A stretch of DNA of 64,000 bases from an uncultured Trichococcus sp. (GCF_963663645.1 NZ_OY760503.1:2299501-2363500), one strand, 5' to 3'. Shown: positions 16,973 to 28,042, counted from the stretch's first letter. The notes: generated from the sequence alone by a model not told the origin. Program-made: numbers and translations.

Positions 16973-19900
16973 ATGTCTTTTGTGCATTTGCAGGTCATCA
17001 GTGCCTATTCTCTTTTGCAGACGACTACTCGAATAGAGGATTTGGTGCGCAGCGCCAAGACAAAAGGCTATCAGGCCATCGCACTGACGGACCAAAATGT
17101 TCTTTATGGTCAAGTCGACTTCTTCAAGCTTTGCAAAAAGTACGCTATCCAACCCATTTTGGGCATCCAATTGGATTTGCCCGGAATCATCAGCAAAGAG
17201 CGCTCCTTTCCGGTGGTTTTGTTGGCAAAGGATTTCGAGGGCTACAAAAAGTTGATGGCTTTGTCGACGGTCAGGAATCAGGATGCTTCGGATAAGGAAT
17301 TGCTTTCCCTTTTGGAGAATGATACAAGCCGCCTCATCGCGATTACGCCCGGAGAAAAAGGCGAGATCGAGAGTTTTTTGATGGGAAATGACCCCGAGAA
17401 CGCCACGGCAGCCAGTTTGGCCTGGAAAAAAATCTTTACCGGAGCCAATTTTTATTTAGGCGTTCAGCTCCACGAGAAAATGAAGCCGATCATCCCACAA
17501 CTGAAGCGTTTATCGCAGGAGACAAACATACCGACTACGGCTATGCATGACGTCAGATATCTCGAGCCGAGCGACAATTTTAGTTGCCGTGTCCTGAAGG
17601 CAATCGAAGCGAACGAAAAAGTGGATCTGCAATCGGAAGCGTTGGATGGCATGTACTATTTGCCGTCCTGCGAAGAAATCGAAAGAAAATTTCGGGAAGC
17701 TGATTTGGTGGGTTCCGCTGAAACGACCCAGAAAATTGCGGATGGAATAAACATCGAATTGCCGTTGCATCAGTCGCTGTTGCCGCGTTACCCGTTGCCT
17801 GCCGGGACGACACCCCAGGCATACCTCAGACGGCTCTGTGAAGAAGGGCTGCGTCAGCGGGTCGGGGCTCCTGATGCGGAATATGAAAAACGTTTGGCTT
17901 ACGAATTGGAAGTCATCCATGAAATGGGCTTCGATGATTACTTCCTGATCGTTTGGGATGTGATGGCGTATGCCCGAAAAGCGAAGATCATGCCCGGAGC
18001 CGGCCGGGGATCTGCCGCAGGTTCGCTCGTGTCATACGTCCTGCGCATCACCCATGTCGATCCCATCAAATACAATTTGTTGTTTGAGCGGTTTTTGAAC
18101 AAAGAGCGTTACAACATGCCGGATATCGATTTGGATTTTCCGGACAATCGCAGGGATGATGTTCTGCATTATGTCCGGGATAAATACGGTTCGGACCACG
18201 TCGCCCAAATAGCCACATTCGGGACACTGGCGGCAAAAATGTCTTTGCGTGATACGGCACGAGTATTCGGACTCACAGTCGCGGAGGCTCAGGCCTGGTC
18301 GAATGCAATCCCGAATCAATTGGGCATCAGTCTGGCGGAGGCAAGGCAGAAGTCAAAAGAATTGCAGAACCTGATCAGCGCGACTGATGTGAACCGCCTT
18401 TTGTACGAGACCGCTGAAAAGATCGAAGGCGTTCCGCGGCATGTTTCCACTCATGCGGCAGGTGTCGTTATCAGCGACAAGCCATTGAGGGATATTGTGC
18501 CTTTGCAGAAGAAAAACAGCGAGCTGTACCTGACGCAATACACGATGGGCAACATCGAAGAAATCGGGTTGCTGAAAATGGACTTCCTGGGTCTGAAGAA
18601 TCTGACGATACTGAACGATGCCGTGCAACTGGCCAGCGATGCGCACAAAAAGAGCATCAACATTTGGGAAATACCGATGGATGATGATCGGACGCTTGAC
18701 ATATTCCGAAGGGCGGATACGAATGGGGTGTTCCAATTTGAATCCCCTGGCATAAAAAATGTATTGCGCAAGCTTGGGCCGGAATCGATCGAAGATGTCG
18801 CCGCCGTCAATGCGCTCTATCGGCCGGGTCCGATGGAACAGATCGACCTCTTTGTTTCGCGGAAAAAAGGATTGGCAGCAATCGATTATCTCCATCCGGA
18901 TCTGAAGTCCATCCTTGAGGTAACCTACGGGGTGATGGTTTATCAGGAACAGGTCATGCAAGTGGCTTCCAGGATGGCCGGCTTCAGCCTGGGGGAAGCG
19001 GATATCCTCAGAAGAGCGATAGGCAAAAAACAAAAATCGGCTATCGATGAAGAAAGAAGACACTTTATTGAAGGGTCGCTGCAGCAAGGCTACTCCGAGC
19101 AGACAGCCGAGCAAGTGTATGATTACATCGAGCGGTTCGCCAATTACGGTTTCAACCGATCGCATTCGGTTGCCTATTCCTTCATAGCCTACCAGCTTGC
19201 CTACATGAAGGCGCATTTCCCGGAAGCTTTTTTTGCTGCTTTGCTGAATTCCGTCAACCAACACTCGGATAAGATGAGGGAGTACTTCATCGAACTGAAA
19301 AGGCGCAACATCAACGTTTCCTATCCGGACATCAATACAAGCAACTGGAAATTTGCACTGCAGCAGCAGACGATCCAATTCGGCTTGGGCGGAATCAAAG
19401 GCCTCAGACGCGATTTTATCCAAGAGATCATTAAAGAGCGCCAAGCCCATGGGCACTATCAGGATTTCGTCCAATTTTTGAGGAGGATCCATCCGAAGTG
19501 GCTGAAGGAGGAAAATATCACACCGCTCATCTACAGTGGGGCATTCGATAGCTTCGGGCATTCGCGCGCGACACTGCTGCAGTCGCTGCCGGGTATGCTG
19601 AACAGCATCGATTACAGCGGAAACAACATCGACCTGTTTTCGATACTGGAACCGAAATATGTCGAAACCGAAGAACTGCCCCTGCTGGAATTGTTGGATA
19701 TGGAGGAAGCTGCGCTGGGCCATTCTTTGAAGGGCCACCCGATCGACCAATTCGGCAAATTGTACAAAAACGGTGCAATTGTGTACGCCACCGAGCTGGC
19801 ATACGACAAAAAAATGCGCACGATGGGATTGATCAAAGACATCAGAAGAATTCAGACGAAGAAGGGCGACCCGATGGCCTTCGCAAACTTGACCGACAGT

Positions 19901-20311
19901 ACAGGCGAAATCAGCATCACGATTTTTCCCGAGTACTATATCCGGTTCATGAAACTGCTGAAGGCAAACCAGTTACTTGTCGTTGAAGGCAAGCTGGAGC
20001 GGTCGAAACAAGCCGACAAAACGAATTTTTTGGTCACGCACATCTGGGATGCAGAAGCCTATCAGGAAATGATGGGTCAAAAAAAAGAGAATGTCTTCAT
20101 CCGCTTGACGGCGGAAAACAACACGCCTGAATTGTTCAATAAAATGTATCGGATACTGAACAAGCAACCGGGGGACCATCCCGTCATCCTTTACAACGAA
20201 GCCAAAAAACAAACGGTGCGGTTGACAGCTGAAAACTGGGTCACCATTTCGGCCGAACTGCTTGAATCACTCCAGACTGTTTTTGGAAGCGGAAATGTTG
20301 CTGTCAAATGA
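16973..20311 (+). CDS. dnaE: DNA polymerase III subunit alpha, DnaE type
   Basis: The second replicative polymerase of Gram-positives, which extends RNA primers on the lagging strand before PolC. The 1112-residue protein has an N-terminal PHP domain (FVHLQVISAYSLLQ), the palm with PGAGRGSAAGSL and the catalytic PDIDLDFPD near residue 380, the finger and HhH regions, and a C-terminal OB fold (EISITIFPEYY near residue 985). The length fits the DnaE3 type without an exonuclease domain. GGAGG stands 9 bases before ATG. I see no LexA box upstream, although B. subtilis dnaE is SOS-inducible. Confidence 0.97.
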   Translation: MSFVHLQVISAYSLLQTTTRIEDLVRSAKTKGYQAIALTDQNVLYGQVDFFKLCKKYAIQPILGIQLDLPGIISKERSFPVVLLAKDFEGYKKLMALSTVRNQDASDKELLSLLENDTSRLIAITPGEKGEIESFLMGNDPENATAASLAWKKIFTGANFYLGVQLHEKMKPIIPQLKRLSQETNIPTTAMHDVRYLEPSDNFSCRVLKAIEANEKVDLQSEALDGMYYLPSCEEIERKFREADLVGSAETTQKIADGINIELPLHQSLLPRYPLPAGTTPQAYLRRLCEEGLRQRVGAPDAEYEKRLAYELEVIHEMGFDDYFLIVWDVMAYARKAKIMPGAGRGSAAGSLVSYVLRITHVDPIKYNLLFERFLNKERYNMPDIDLDFPDNRRDDVLHYVRDKYGSDHVAQIATFGTLAAKMSLRDTARVFGLTVAEAQAWSNAIPNQLGISLAEARQKSKELQNLISATDVNRLLYETAEKIEGVPRHVSTHAAGVVISDKPLRDIVPLQKKNSELYLTQYTMGNIEEIGLLKMDFLGLKNLTILNDAVQLASDAHKKSINIWEIPMDDDRTLDIFRRADTNGVFQFESPGIKNVLRKLGPESIEDVAAVNALYRPGPMEQIDLFVSRKKGLAAIDYLHPDLKSILEVTYGVMVYQEQVMQVASRMAGFSLGEADILRRAIGKKQKSAIDEERRHFIEGSLQQGYSEQTAEQVYDYIERFANYGFNRSHSVAYSFIAYQLAYMKAHFPEAFFAALLNSVNQHSDKMREYFIELKRRNINVSYPDINTSNWKFALQQQTIQFGLGGIKGLRRDFIQEIIKERQAHGHYQDFVQFLRRIHPKWLKEENITPLIYSGAFDSFGHSRATLLQSLPGMLNSIDYSGNNIDLFSILEPKYVETEELPLLELLDMEEAALGHSLKGHPIDQFGKLYKNGAIVYATELAYDKKMRTMGLIKDIRRIQTKKGDPMAFANLTDSTGEISITIFPEYYIRFMKLLKANQLLVVEGKLERSKQADKTNFLVTHIWDAEAYQEMMGQKKENVFIRLTAENNTPELFNKMYRILNKQPGDHPVILYNEAKKQTVRLTAENWVTISAELLESLQTVFGSGNVAVK

Positions 20312-20321
20312 AAGCAAAAAG

Positions 20322-20350
20322 TTGATATCCGGATACTGTTTTCATAAAAA
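20322..20350 (+). promoter_or_regulatory. Putative promoter of a structured RNA downstream of dnaE
   Basis: TTGATA, a 17-base spacer and TAAAAA. The predicted start (about 20357) falls on the first paired base of a long hairpin. The -10 overlaps a small inverted repeat, CTGTTTT/AAAACAG. Confidence 0.4.
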
Positions 20351-20475
20351 CAGAAGTTGCCCAGACTTGTTCAACCGTTTTGGTTGAGCTTGTCTGCAAC
20401 GGAGTAGCCGAATACGGGCGGTAGTAATAACAATTTGTCCGAATGTGGCGATATTCCGGACAAGAAGCCCTTAAT
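20351..20475 (+). ncRNA. Candidate structured RNA between dnaE and pfkA
   Basis: The 322-base gap 20312-20633 has no convincing ORF. Two stable elements are visible. Hairpin 1 (20356-20400) is built of GTTGC/GCAAC, AGAC/GTCT and TCAACC/GGTTGA with small internal loops. Element 2 (20416-20470) is closed by GGGC/GCCC and contains TTGTCCG/CGGACAA plus AAT/ATT. T-rich sequence follows to about 20493. A promoter-like sequence lies just upstream, and pfkA has its own promoter further down, so this may be a separate small RNA. I do not recognise it as a known riboswitch class. A dnaE 3' UTR structure is the main alternative. Confidence 0.4.
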
Positions 20476-20518
20476 TTTCATTGTTTCTTTTTTAACAATC
20501 AAAAAAACGTGAAATTAA

Positions 20519-20547
20519 AAGACATTTTCATAAAAAGATGATAAGAT
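20519..20547 (+). promoter_or_regulatory. pfkA promoter
   Basis: AAGACA, a 17-base spacer and TAAGAT with a TGn extension. The leader is about 80 bases and AT-rich. Confidence 0.6.
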
Positions 20548-20627
20548 AGTGAAGGACAAATTCAAAAAATATTTAATGCATGATTTTTTTTGGAAATTGA
20601 GAGTTTTTAACTTTATTGATGAGGTGA

Positions 20628-21596
<969 letters not shown>

Positions 21597-21647
21597 CGAA
21601 AAGTTGACTTACGTTTTACAAAATATAAAATGAGGTGCTTATTTTCT

Positions 21648-23405
21648 ATGAAAAAGACAAAAATTGTATGTACAATCGGACCTGCCAGTGAATCTGTGGA
21701 AACACTCGTTAAATTGATGGACGCCGGCATGAACGTTGCCCGCTTGAATTTCTCGCACGGGGACTTTGAAGAACATGGTGCACGTATCGTCAACATCCGC
21801 GAAGCATCAAAAATCACCGGCAAAATGTGCGCTATCCTTTTGGATACAAAAGGACCTGAAATCCGTACAAACAACATGAAGGACGGCATCGTGTCGTTGA
21901 TCGCCGGCGAAACAGTAAGAATCTCCATGACAGAAGTTGAGGGTACGAAAGATAAATTCTCAATCACTTACCCAGAATTGATCAACGATGTTGTTGTCGG
22001 AAACCATATCCTATTGGACGACGGTTTGATTGACCTTGAAGTGACTGAAATCGACAGAGAGAATAATGAAATTGTTACCTTGATCAAAAACTCAGGAATC
22101 CTGAAAAACAAAAAAGGTGTCAATCTGCCAGGAATCAAAACTAACTTCCCGGGGATCACACAAAAAGATACTGACGATATCATCTTCGGTATCGAAAATG
22201 ATGTCGATTTCATCGCAGCGAGCTTCGTGCGTCGCGCAAGTGATGTATTGGCAATCACTGAAATCTTAGAAAAACATAATGCAACCCATATCCAAATCAT
22301 CCCTAAAATCGAAAACCAAGAAGGTCTTGACAACATCGACGAGATCCTGAAAGTTTCTCAAGGTTTGATGGTTGCCCGTGGTGACTTAGGTGTGGAAATC
22401 CCAACTGAGGAAGTTCCTATCGCACAAAAAATGTTGATCAAAAAATGTAACGCTTTAGGCAAACCAGTCATCACAGCAACACAAATGCTTGATTCCATGC
22501 AACGCAACCCACGTCCTACACGTGCTGAAGCAGGGGACGTTGCCAACGCAATCTTTGACGGAACTGATGCAGTCATGCTATCCGGAGAAACAGCTGCTGG
22601 GGATTACCCGGTCGAAGCTGTTACAACAATGGCTACAATCGCAATCCGTACTGAAGAAGCGATCGTTGGACAAGATGCATTTGCTTTGAAAGCATACAGC
22701 AACACGGATATGGCTGAAGCAATCGGTCAATCGGTTGGACACACAGCCCGCAACCTTAACATCCAGACAATCGTTGCCGCTACTGAATCTGGACATACAG
22801 CGCGCATGATCTCTAAATACCGTCCGAAATCACATATCGTTGCAGTCACTTTCTCGGAGCGTCAAAGACGCGGATTGGCACTTTCATGGGGTGTGTATCC
22901 ATTCGTAACCGAAAAACCTGATTCAACTGATGAAATGATGGAATTGGCTGCAAAAGTTGCCAAAGAAGAAAAATTCGCTAAAGAAGGCGACTTGATCATC
23001 ATCACTGCCGGCGTACCAGTAGGCGAACGCGGAACAACAAACTTGATGAAGATCCAATTGATCGGAACCAAATTGACTTCCGGCCAAGGTATCGGCGACA
23101 AATCTGTCATCGGTAAAGCTGTTGTGGCTCTTTCAGCTGAGGAAGCAATCGCTAAAGCTACAGAGGACTGCATCTTGGTGTTGAAGAACTCCGATAAAGA
23201 CTACACGCCTGCATTTGAAAAAGCTGCAGCAGTAATCGTTGAAGCTGGCGGTTTGACAAGTCATGCTGCTGTTGTCGGCATCGCAAGCGGCATCCCGGTA
23301 ATCGTAGGAGCAGCAAATGCGACTACATTAGTGGAAGACAATGAATTGATCACAATCGATTCTCGTCGCGGCATCATTTATCGCGGTGCAACAACTACCA
23401 TCTAA
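21648..23405 (+). CDS. pyk: Pyruvate kinase with C-terminal PEP-utiliser-like domain
   Basis: Pyruvate kinase converts PEP and ADP to pyruvate and ATP. The 585 residues equal the B. subtilis enzyme, longer than the E. coli type by an extra C-terminal domain (about 485-585) that resembles the PEP-synthase phosphohistidine domain and carries [18 protein letters not shown]. Catalytic-domain motifs include [33 protein letters not shown] and [18 protein letters not shown] 10 bases upstream selects ATG 21648 over ATG 21630. It is followed by a strong terminator. Confidence 0.97.
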   Translation: MKKTKIVCTIGPASESVETLVKLMDAGMNVARLNFSHGDFEEHGARIVNIREASKITGKMCAILLDTKGPEIRTNNMKDGIVSLIAGETVRISMTEVEGTKDKFSITYPELINDVVVGNHILLDDGLIDLEVTEIDRENNEIVTLIKNSGILKNKKGVNLPGIKTNFPGITQKDTDDIIFGIENDVDFIAASFVRRASDVLAITEILEKHNATHIQIIPKIENQEGLDNIDEILKVSQGLMVARGDLGVEIPTEEVPIAQKMLIKKCNALGKPVITATQMLDSMQRNPRPTRAEAGDVANAIFDGTDAVMLSGETAAGDYPVEAVTTMATIAIRTEEAIVGQDAFALKAYSNTDMAEAIGQSVGHTARNLNIQTIVAATESGHTARMISKYRPKSHIVAVTFSERQRRGLALSWGVYPFVTEKPDSTDEMMELAAKVAKEEKFAKEGDLIIITAGVPVGERGTTNLMKIQLIGTKLTSGQGIGDKSVIGKAVVALSAEEAIAKATEDCILVLKNSDKDYTPAFEKAAAVIVEAGGLTSHAAVVGIASGIPVIVGAANATTLVEDNELITIDSRRGIIYRGATTTI

Positions 23406-23430
23406 GCGTAACTAAATTAGAGAGCATCTG

Positions 23431-23465
23431 TGGGTCTGGGACGAGAGTCTCGGACCCATTTGCTT
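23431..23465 (+). terminator. Intrinsic terminator of pyk
   Basis: TGGGTC/GACCCA and GGGAC/GTCTC stack into a stem of about 12 pairs closed by a GAGA loop, followed by TTTGCTTTG. Confidence 0.85.
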
Positions 23466-23519
23466 TGCTTATGCACGATGGGACATCTGTTTACACAGGC
23501 CGATAGGATAATATGCATA

Positions 23520-23546
23520 AATATCACAAATATCACAAATATGACA
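23520..23546 (+). repeat. Three 9-bp tandem repeats upstream of cvfB
   Basis: AATATCACA, AATATCACA and AATATGACA follow one another without gaps, between the pyk terminator and the cvfB promoter. The block ends 19 bases upstream of the -35 element. Confidence 0.8.
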
Positions 23547-23565
23547 AGCTCATAACAACGACGCT

Positions 23566-23594
23566 TTGGAAATCGTTTTGTGATATGATAAAAT
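23566..23594 (+). promoter_or_regulatory. cvfB promoter
   Basis: TTGGAA, a 17-base spacer and TAAAAT, about 42 bases before the start codon. Confidence 0.65.
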
Positions 23595-23635
23595 GGAAGA
23601 AATACAGCGACGGAAAGACCGTCTGGAGGAAAAAT

Positions 23636-24502
23636 ATGAGCAAAGTACTGGGTACAATCATTACAGGTGTAATCGTGGACGAAAACGAAAAAAGTGTCTT
23701 CGTTCAGAAAGACGGCATCACCTACCGATTGGATAAAGAAGAGTCGGAAGCAGCATTGAAATTGGGGGACACTGTCAAAGGATTTGTGTACGAAGGGATG
23801 AACAAGCAACTTCGCATGACCTTAAAGGAGCCAGCGAGCCTAGTAGGGAAATATGGTTGGGGAACGGTTGTGGCAGTCCGGAAAGACTTGGGCGTGTTTG
23901 TGGACATCGGTCTTGACGACAAAGAAATTGTGGTCTCCTTGGATAACCTGCCCGACATCAAATCACTGTGGCCGAAAAAGGGAGATCGGCTTTTGATTGC
24001 CCTGGAGCAGGACAGCAAAGATCGCCTGTGGGGCATCATCGCCGACGAACCGGTATTCCGTTCCATTTCCCGTACACCGGGTGAGGAATTGAAAAACAAG
24101 GATGTGACCGGGACTGTCTTCCGTCTGAAATTAGTAGGGACGTTCATCTTGACGGACGATCATTACATCGGATTCATTCACCCATCCGAGCGGGAAATCG
24201 AACCGCGCTTGGGCGAAGTCGTCAGCGGTCGGGTCATCGGAATCAGTCCCCATGGCATGCTGAATCTGTCCTTGAAGCCGCGAGCGCACGAAGCAATCAG
24301 TGAAGACGCAGCCATGATTTTGGTATTGCTGGAGCAGAGCCCTACGCACAGTTTACCTTACTGGGACAAGAGCGATCCGGAAGCGATCAGAGAATACTTC
24401 GGCATCAGCAAAGCACAATTCAAACGGGCTTTGGGCCATCTGTTGAAGGCCAGACTGATCGTCCAGGAAGATGGACACACAAAATTAATCAAAAAGGATT
24501 AG
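23636..24502 (+). CDS. cvfB: CvfB family S1-like RNA-binding protein
   Basis: A 288-residue protein of the CvfB (YitL) family: three S1-like OB segments in tandem, the second being GTVVAVRKDLGVFVDIGLDDKE, followed by a C-terminal winged-helix domain (about 220-288, AIREYFGISKAQFKRALGHLL). In Staphylococcus aureus CvfB binds RNA and affects virulence gene expression; elsewhere its role is poorly defined. GGAGG precedes ATG 23636. It begins a probable operon with fur, xerD, deoB and punA, since I see no terminator between them. Confidence 0.9.
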   Translation: MSKVLGTIITGVIVDENEKSVFVQKDGITYRLDKEESEAALKLGDTVKGFVYEGMNKQLRMTLKEPASLVGKYGWGTVVAVRKDLGVFVDIGLDDKEIVVSLDNLPDIKSLWPKKGDRLLIALEQDSKDRLWGIIADEPVFRSISRTPGEELKNKDVTGTVFRLKLVGTFILTDDHYIGFIHPSEREIEPRLGEVVSGRVIGISPHGMLNLSLKPRAHEAISEDAAMILVLLEQSPTHSLPYWDKSDPEAIREYFGISKAQFKRALGHLLKARLIVQEDGHTKLIKKD

Positions 24503-24535
24503 GTCTTCAGCCTGTCCTTAAAGGAGCCGACAGCA

Positions 24536-24991
24536 GTGACGGAATTGTCATTAAACACCATCAAAAAACAATTGCAGGAGGCAGGATTCAAGCTCACTCC
24601 ACAACGGGAAGCGACTGTCAGCGTGCTGCTGGAAAAGGAAAAGGAGCATCTGAGTGCGGAGGAGATTTTCCTGTTATTGCGGCTTAAGCATCCTGATATC
24701 GGACTTGCGACGGTCTATCGTACTTTGGAAATCTTGACCGAACTGAACATCACCTATAAAGTTGTGTTTGAAGACGGCTTATCCCGCTACGATTTAAGAA
24801 GGACCAGCAATGAACACTTCCATCATCATCTTTTGTGCATCGAGTGCGGCAATATCGAGGAAATACACGAGGACTTGTTGGGTGAGGTCGAGAAAGATGT
24901 CGAAGCCCGCTATCAATTTGTAGTGAAAGACCATCGATTGACTTTTCATGGCATCTGCCGGGAATGCCAACAAAAATTGAGGAACAAATAG
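24536..24991 (+). CDS. fur: Ferric uptake regulator family repressor Fur
   Basis: A metal-dependent repressor of 151 residues. The winged-helix DNA-binding part contains KLTPQREATVSVL and IGLATVYRTLEILTEL; the dimerisation part has HFHHHLLCIECG and CRECQQ, giving the metal-binding histidines and both CxxC pairs. Overall pattern and the following xerD-deoB-punA genes match B. subtilis Fur rather than PerR or Zur. The start is GTG 24536, 9 bases after AAAGGAG. I find no Fur box in this window, so its targets lie elsewhere. Confidence 0.88.
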   Translation: MTELSLNTIKKQLQEAGFKLTPQREATVSVLLEKEKEHLSAEEIFLLLRLKHPDIGLATVYRTLEILTELNITYKVVFEDGLSRYDLRRTSNEHFHHHLLCIECGNIEEIHEDLLGEVEKDVEARYQFVVKDHRLTFHGICRECQQKLRNK

Positions 24992-25007
24992 CCTGCAAAA
25001 GGACGAA

Positions 25008-25913
25008 ATGGGTCAAAAGGATATGGAAGAAGAAATCAATGCATACGGGCGTTATTTGAGGATCGAGAGAGGGTTGTCGGATAACACAATCATCAGTTAC
25101 CAAAGGGACCTCAGAAAATACAGCCTTTTTTTGGAAAAGAATGAAATTCATGCATTCGGGGATGTCACCAAACCGGATGTCCTTTTATATCTTCAATATT
25201 TGAATGAGGAAAAATTAGCGACAGCCTCGATCGGAAGGATGATCACCAGTCTTAGGAAATTCCATCAATACCTAAAGCAAGAAGGATTGATCGCGAATGA
25301 TCCGATGGTCACCATCCAAATGCCGAAAAAGCAGCAAAAGTTGCCGAAAGTGCTCTCGATGGACGAAATCGAACGCTTGATGGCTTCGCCGGATGTCAAA
25401 ACCGTCCTTGGCTTGCGGGACCGCGCCATATTGGAACTGCTGTACGCTACCGGTCTTCGCGTCAGTGAACTCATCAACATTACGATGAGCGAAATCCATT
25501 TGGATATCGGGTTCATCCAAACAATCGGGAAGGGCGACAAAGAAAGAATCGTGCCGTTGGGGGAGGAAGCCGCCTTCTGGATTTCGGAATACTTGTCGGA
25601 TAGTCGTCCGGCTTTGGCGCATGGGAGGAAAGAAACAGCCTTCCTGTTCCTGAATTTCCATGGCAATGGCTTCACCCGCCAAGGGATCTGGAAAAATCTG
25701 AAGCAAACCGTGCGGGATGCCGGCATCCAAAAAAATGTATCGCCGCACATGCTGCGCCATTCTTTTGCGACGCATATCCTTGAAAATGGGGCGGATCTGC
25801 GGATCGTGCAGGAACTGTTGGGGCATGCCGATATTTCCACAACCCAGATTTATACGCACATCACGACAGAAAGAATGGCAGAAATCTATCAAAAGTATCA
25901 TCCTCGTGCTTGA
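25008..25913 (+). CDS. xerD: Site-specific tyrosine recombinase XerD
   Basis: XerD with XerC resolves chromosome dimers at dif. The 301 residues comprise an N-terminal SAM-like core-binding domain and a C-terminal catalytic domain with ATGLRVSEL (Arg), HMLRHSFATH (His-x-x-Arg), GHADISTTQIYTH (His and the nucleophilic Tyr). Complete catalytic residues and the fur-xerD-deoB order identify it as the housekeeping XerD rather than a mobile integrase. AAAGGA precedes ATG 25008. Confidence 0.95.
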   Translation: MGQKDMEEEINAYGRYLRIERGLSDNTIISYQRDLRKYSLFLEKNEIHAFGDVTKPDVLLYLQYLNEEKLATASIGRMITSLRKFHQYLKQEGLIANDPMVTIQMPKKQQKLPKVLSMDEIERLMASPDVKTVLGLRDRAILELLYATGLRVSELINITMSEIHLDIGFIQTIGKGDKERIVPLGEEAAFWISEYLSDSRPALAHGRKETAFLFLNFHGNGFTRQGIWKNLKQTVRDAGIQKNVSPHMLRHSFATHILENGADLRIVQELLGHADISTTQIYTHITTERMAEIYQKYHPRA

Positions 25914-25958
25914 AGCGTAACGGATCAAGTGCGCTGAGGATAAGGGAGGAATAAGATC

Positions 25959-27128
25959 ATGAAATTTAATCGCATCCATTTGATCGTGTTGGATTCAGTC
26001 GGCATAGGCGAAGCGCCAGATGCCGACAAGTTCGGCGATGTCGGGTCGGATACGCTGGGACACATCGCTGAAGTCGCCGGGTTGAAAATTCCTAATCTGG
26101 AAAAGTTGGGGTTGGGAAACATACGTGAACTGAGCGGCGTGAAGCCCGACAGCGCGTCCCTTGGCTACTACACAAAACTAGAGGAACAATCCGTCGGTAA
26201 AGATACGATGACAGGCCATTGGGAAATCATGGGGCTGAACATCCAGTCACCATTCCGCGTATTTCCTGAGGGATTCCCGCAAGAATTGATCCGGAAAATT
26301 GAAAACCATACAGGCCGGAAAATCATCGGGAACAAGCCGGCCAGCGGGACGGAAATCCTGGATGAGTTCGGTGAGCACCAAATGAAGACAGGTGACCTGA
26401 TCGTCTACACCTCGGCGGATCCGGTGCTGCAGATTGCCGCACACGAAGATGTCATTCCGCTTGAGGAATTGTACGCAATCTGCGAATATGTCAGAGAGAT
26501 CACATTGGAGGATCCCTACATGATCGGGCGGATCATCGCCAGACCGTATATCGGCACTCCAGGCCATTTTACCCGCACAAGCAACCGGCACGATTACGCC
26601 TTGAATCCATTCGGGCAAACGACGCTGGACTATTTGAAGGAAGCAGGCTACGATGTCATCGCAGTCGGCAAGATCAATGATATCTACAACGGCCAAGGCA
26701 TCACGGAATATGTGCGCACGAAAAGCAATATGGACGGCGTCGATCAGTTGCTGACTGTCATGGAAAAAGATTTTCGGGGCCTGAGTTTCCTTAACTTGGT
26801 CGACTTCGATGCCCTGTTCGGACACCGTAGGGATGTGAAAGGGTACGCCAAGGCAATCGAAGACTTCGATGCGCGTATTCCCGAGCTATTGGCTGCTTTG
26901 GAGGACGATGATTTGCTGTTGATCACTGCAGATCATGGGAATGATCCAACGTTCCCGGGGACAGATCATACGCGCGAATATGTTCCGTTATTGGCTTATT
27001 CGAAAAAAATGGCAGGCCGCGGCAAGATCGATCAAGGCAAGTTTGCGGACATCGGCGCGACCGTATCCGATAATTTTCGGGTGGCCGCCACTGAAAACGG
27101 CCGCAGCTTTTTGGATGAATTGGACTAG
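25959..27128 (+). CDS. deoB: Phosphopentomutase
   Basis: DeoB interconverts (deoxy)ribose 1- and 5-phosphate in nucleoside catabolism. The 389 residues belong to the alkaline phosphatase superfamily: N-terminal metal motif [17 protein letters not shown] followed by SDTLGH, the phosphorylated threonine region [12 protein letters not shown], and C-terminal [27 protein letters not shown] precedes the ATG. punA starts 14 bases after the stop; the two enzymes act in sequence on purine nucleosides. Confidence 0.97.
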   Translation: MKFNRIHLIVLDSVGIGEAPDADKFGDVGSDTLGHIAEVAGLKIPNLEKLGLGNIRELSGVKPDSASLGYYTKLEEQSVGKDTMTGHWEIMGLNIQSPFRVFPEGFPQELIRKIENHTGRKIIGNKPASGTEILDEFGEHQMKTGDLIVYTSADPVLQIAAHEDVIPLEELYAICEYVREITLEDPYMIGRIIARPYIGTPGHFTRTSNRHDYALNPFGQTTLDYLKEAGYDVIAVGKINDIYNGQGITEYVRTKSNMDGVDQLLTVMEKDFRGLSFLNLVDFDALFGHRRDVKGYAKAIEDFDARIPELLAALEDDDLLLITADHGNDPTFPGTDHTREYVPLLAYSKKMAGRGKIDQGKFADIGATVSDNFRVAATENGRSFLDELD

Positions 27129-27142
27129 TGAGGTGTGGGAAT

Positions 27143-27961
27143 ATGACAAATGATCAAAACAATGTGCGGATAGCCGCCGAATTTTTGGAAGAAAAAGGTT
27201 TATCGGAACCTGAATTCGGGTTGATTTTGGGTTCGGGATTGGGCGAATTGGCTGATGAGATAACGGACGCAATTGCGATCCCCTATGAGGAAATCCCTTA
27301 TTTCCCTTCATCGACAGTTGAAGGCCACAAAGGCCAACTTGTATACGGAAACCTGAGCGGAAAAAAAGTCATCGCCATGCAAGGCCGCTTTCATTTTTAT
27401 GAGGGCTACGGGCTTGAAGCGGTCACTTTTCCGATCAGGGTAATGAAGCATCTGGGCATCCATTCCTTGGCGCTGACAAATGCGGCAGGAGGCATCAGCT
27501 ATGCCTTCACGCCCGGGGATCTGATGCTGATCACGGACCACATCAATCTGACGGGACAGAATCCCTTGATCGGTCCGAATGATCCCGAGCAAGGGCCGCG
27601 TTTTACGGATATGAGCCAAGCCTACGATGCCGATTATCAAGAGAAAATAAAACAAGTCGCTTCAGAGATGGGGTTGGATCTGAAGGAAGGCGTTTATCTC
27701 GGGTTGACAGGCCCGACTTATGAAACGCCAGCGGAAATCCGTATGTGCCGGGTGCTGGGTGCAGACGCTGTCGGCATGTCCACAGTGCCGGAAGCCATAG
27801 TAGCGCGTCATGCAGGTTTGCGCATTTTCGGTGTTTCCTGTATAACTAATTTAGCATCAGGCATGCAAGCAACCCTAAATCATGAAGAAGTCGTCGAAAC
27901 GACTACCCGAGTCAAAGAGACGTTCAAGGCCTTAGTGAAGAATGTATTGGCTGCCCTGTAA
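27143..27961 (+). CDS. punA: Purine-nucleoside phosphorylase
   Basis: A trimeric type purine-nucleoside phosphorylase of 272 residues that releases purine base and (deoxy)ribose 1-phosphate, the substrate of DeoB. Motifs include LILGSGLGELAD, the GHKGQ phosphate-binding segment, MQGRFHFYEGY, LTNAAGG and MSTVPEAIVARH. AGGTG 7 bases upstream favours ATG 27143 over an in-frame GTG at 27128. It is the last gene of the cvfB-punA run. Confidence 0.96.
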   Translation: MTNDQNNVRIAAEFLEEKGLSEPEFGLILGSGLGELADEITDAIAIPYEEIPYFPSSTVEGHKGQLVYGNLSGKKVIAMQGRFHFYEGYGLEAVTFPIRVMKHLGIHSLALTNAAGGISYAFTPGDLMLITDHINLTGQNPLIGPNDPEQGPRFTDMSQAYDADYQEKIKQVASEMGLDLKEGVYLGLTGPTYETPAEIRMCRVLGADAVGMSTVPEAIVARHAGLRIFGVSCITNLASGMQATLNHEEVVETTTRVKETFKALVKNVLAAL

Positions 27962-28012
27962 CAAACGGGTCATGAAAACAGCTCCCGCATATCGTTGCTG
28001 CGAAGAGTCGTA

Positions 28013-28042
28013 ACCGTTCAGAATGATGCATCCCAGAACGGT
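28013..28042 (+). repeat. Nested inverted repeat upstream of ribT
   Basis: ACCGTTC (28013-28019) and GAACGGT (28036-28042) flank the perfect 8-bp palindrome GATGCATC (28025-28032). No T tract follows, so it looks more like an operator or RNA structure than a terminator. Confidence 0.55.

Noticed and set aside
18353-19750. Long reverse-strand open frame (465 codons) inside dnaE
   Set aside because: It lies entirely opposite a certain polymerase gene, has no RBS and shows no recognisable domain; long antisense frames are common in genes of this base composition.
20336-20353. CTGTTTT/AAAACAG as the dnaE terminator
   Set aside because: The stem is short and followed by GAAGTTGC rather than T; it overlaps a better promoter-like sequence.
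23520-23546. CRISPR-like array
   Set aside because: Units are only 9 bases and contiguous without spacers; no cas genes nearby.
25008-25913. XerD as a mobile-element integrase
   Set aside because: Position between fur and deoB, full XerD length and no attachment repeats or cargo argue for the housekeeping recombinase.
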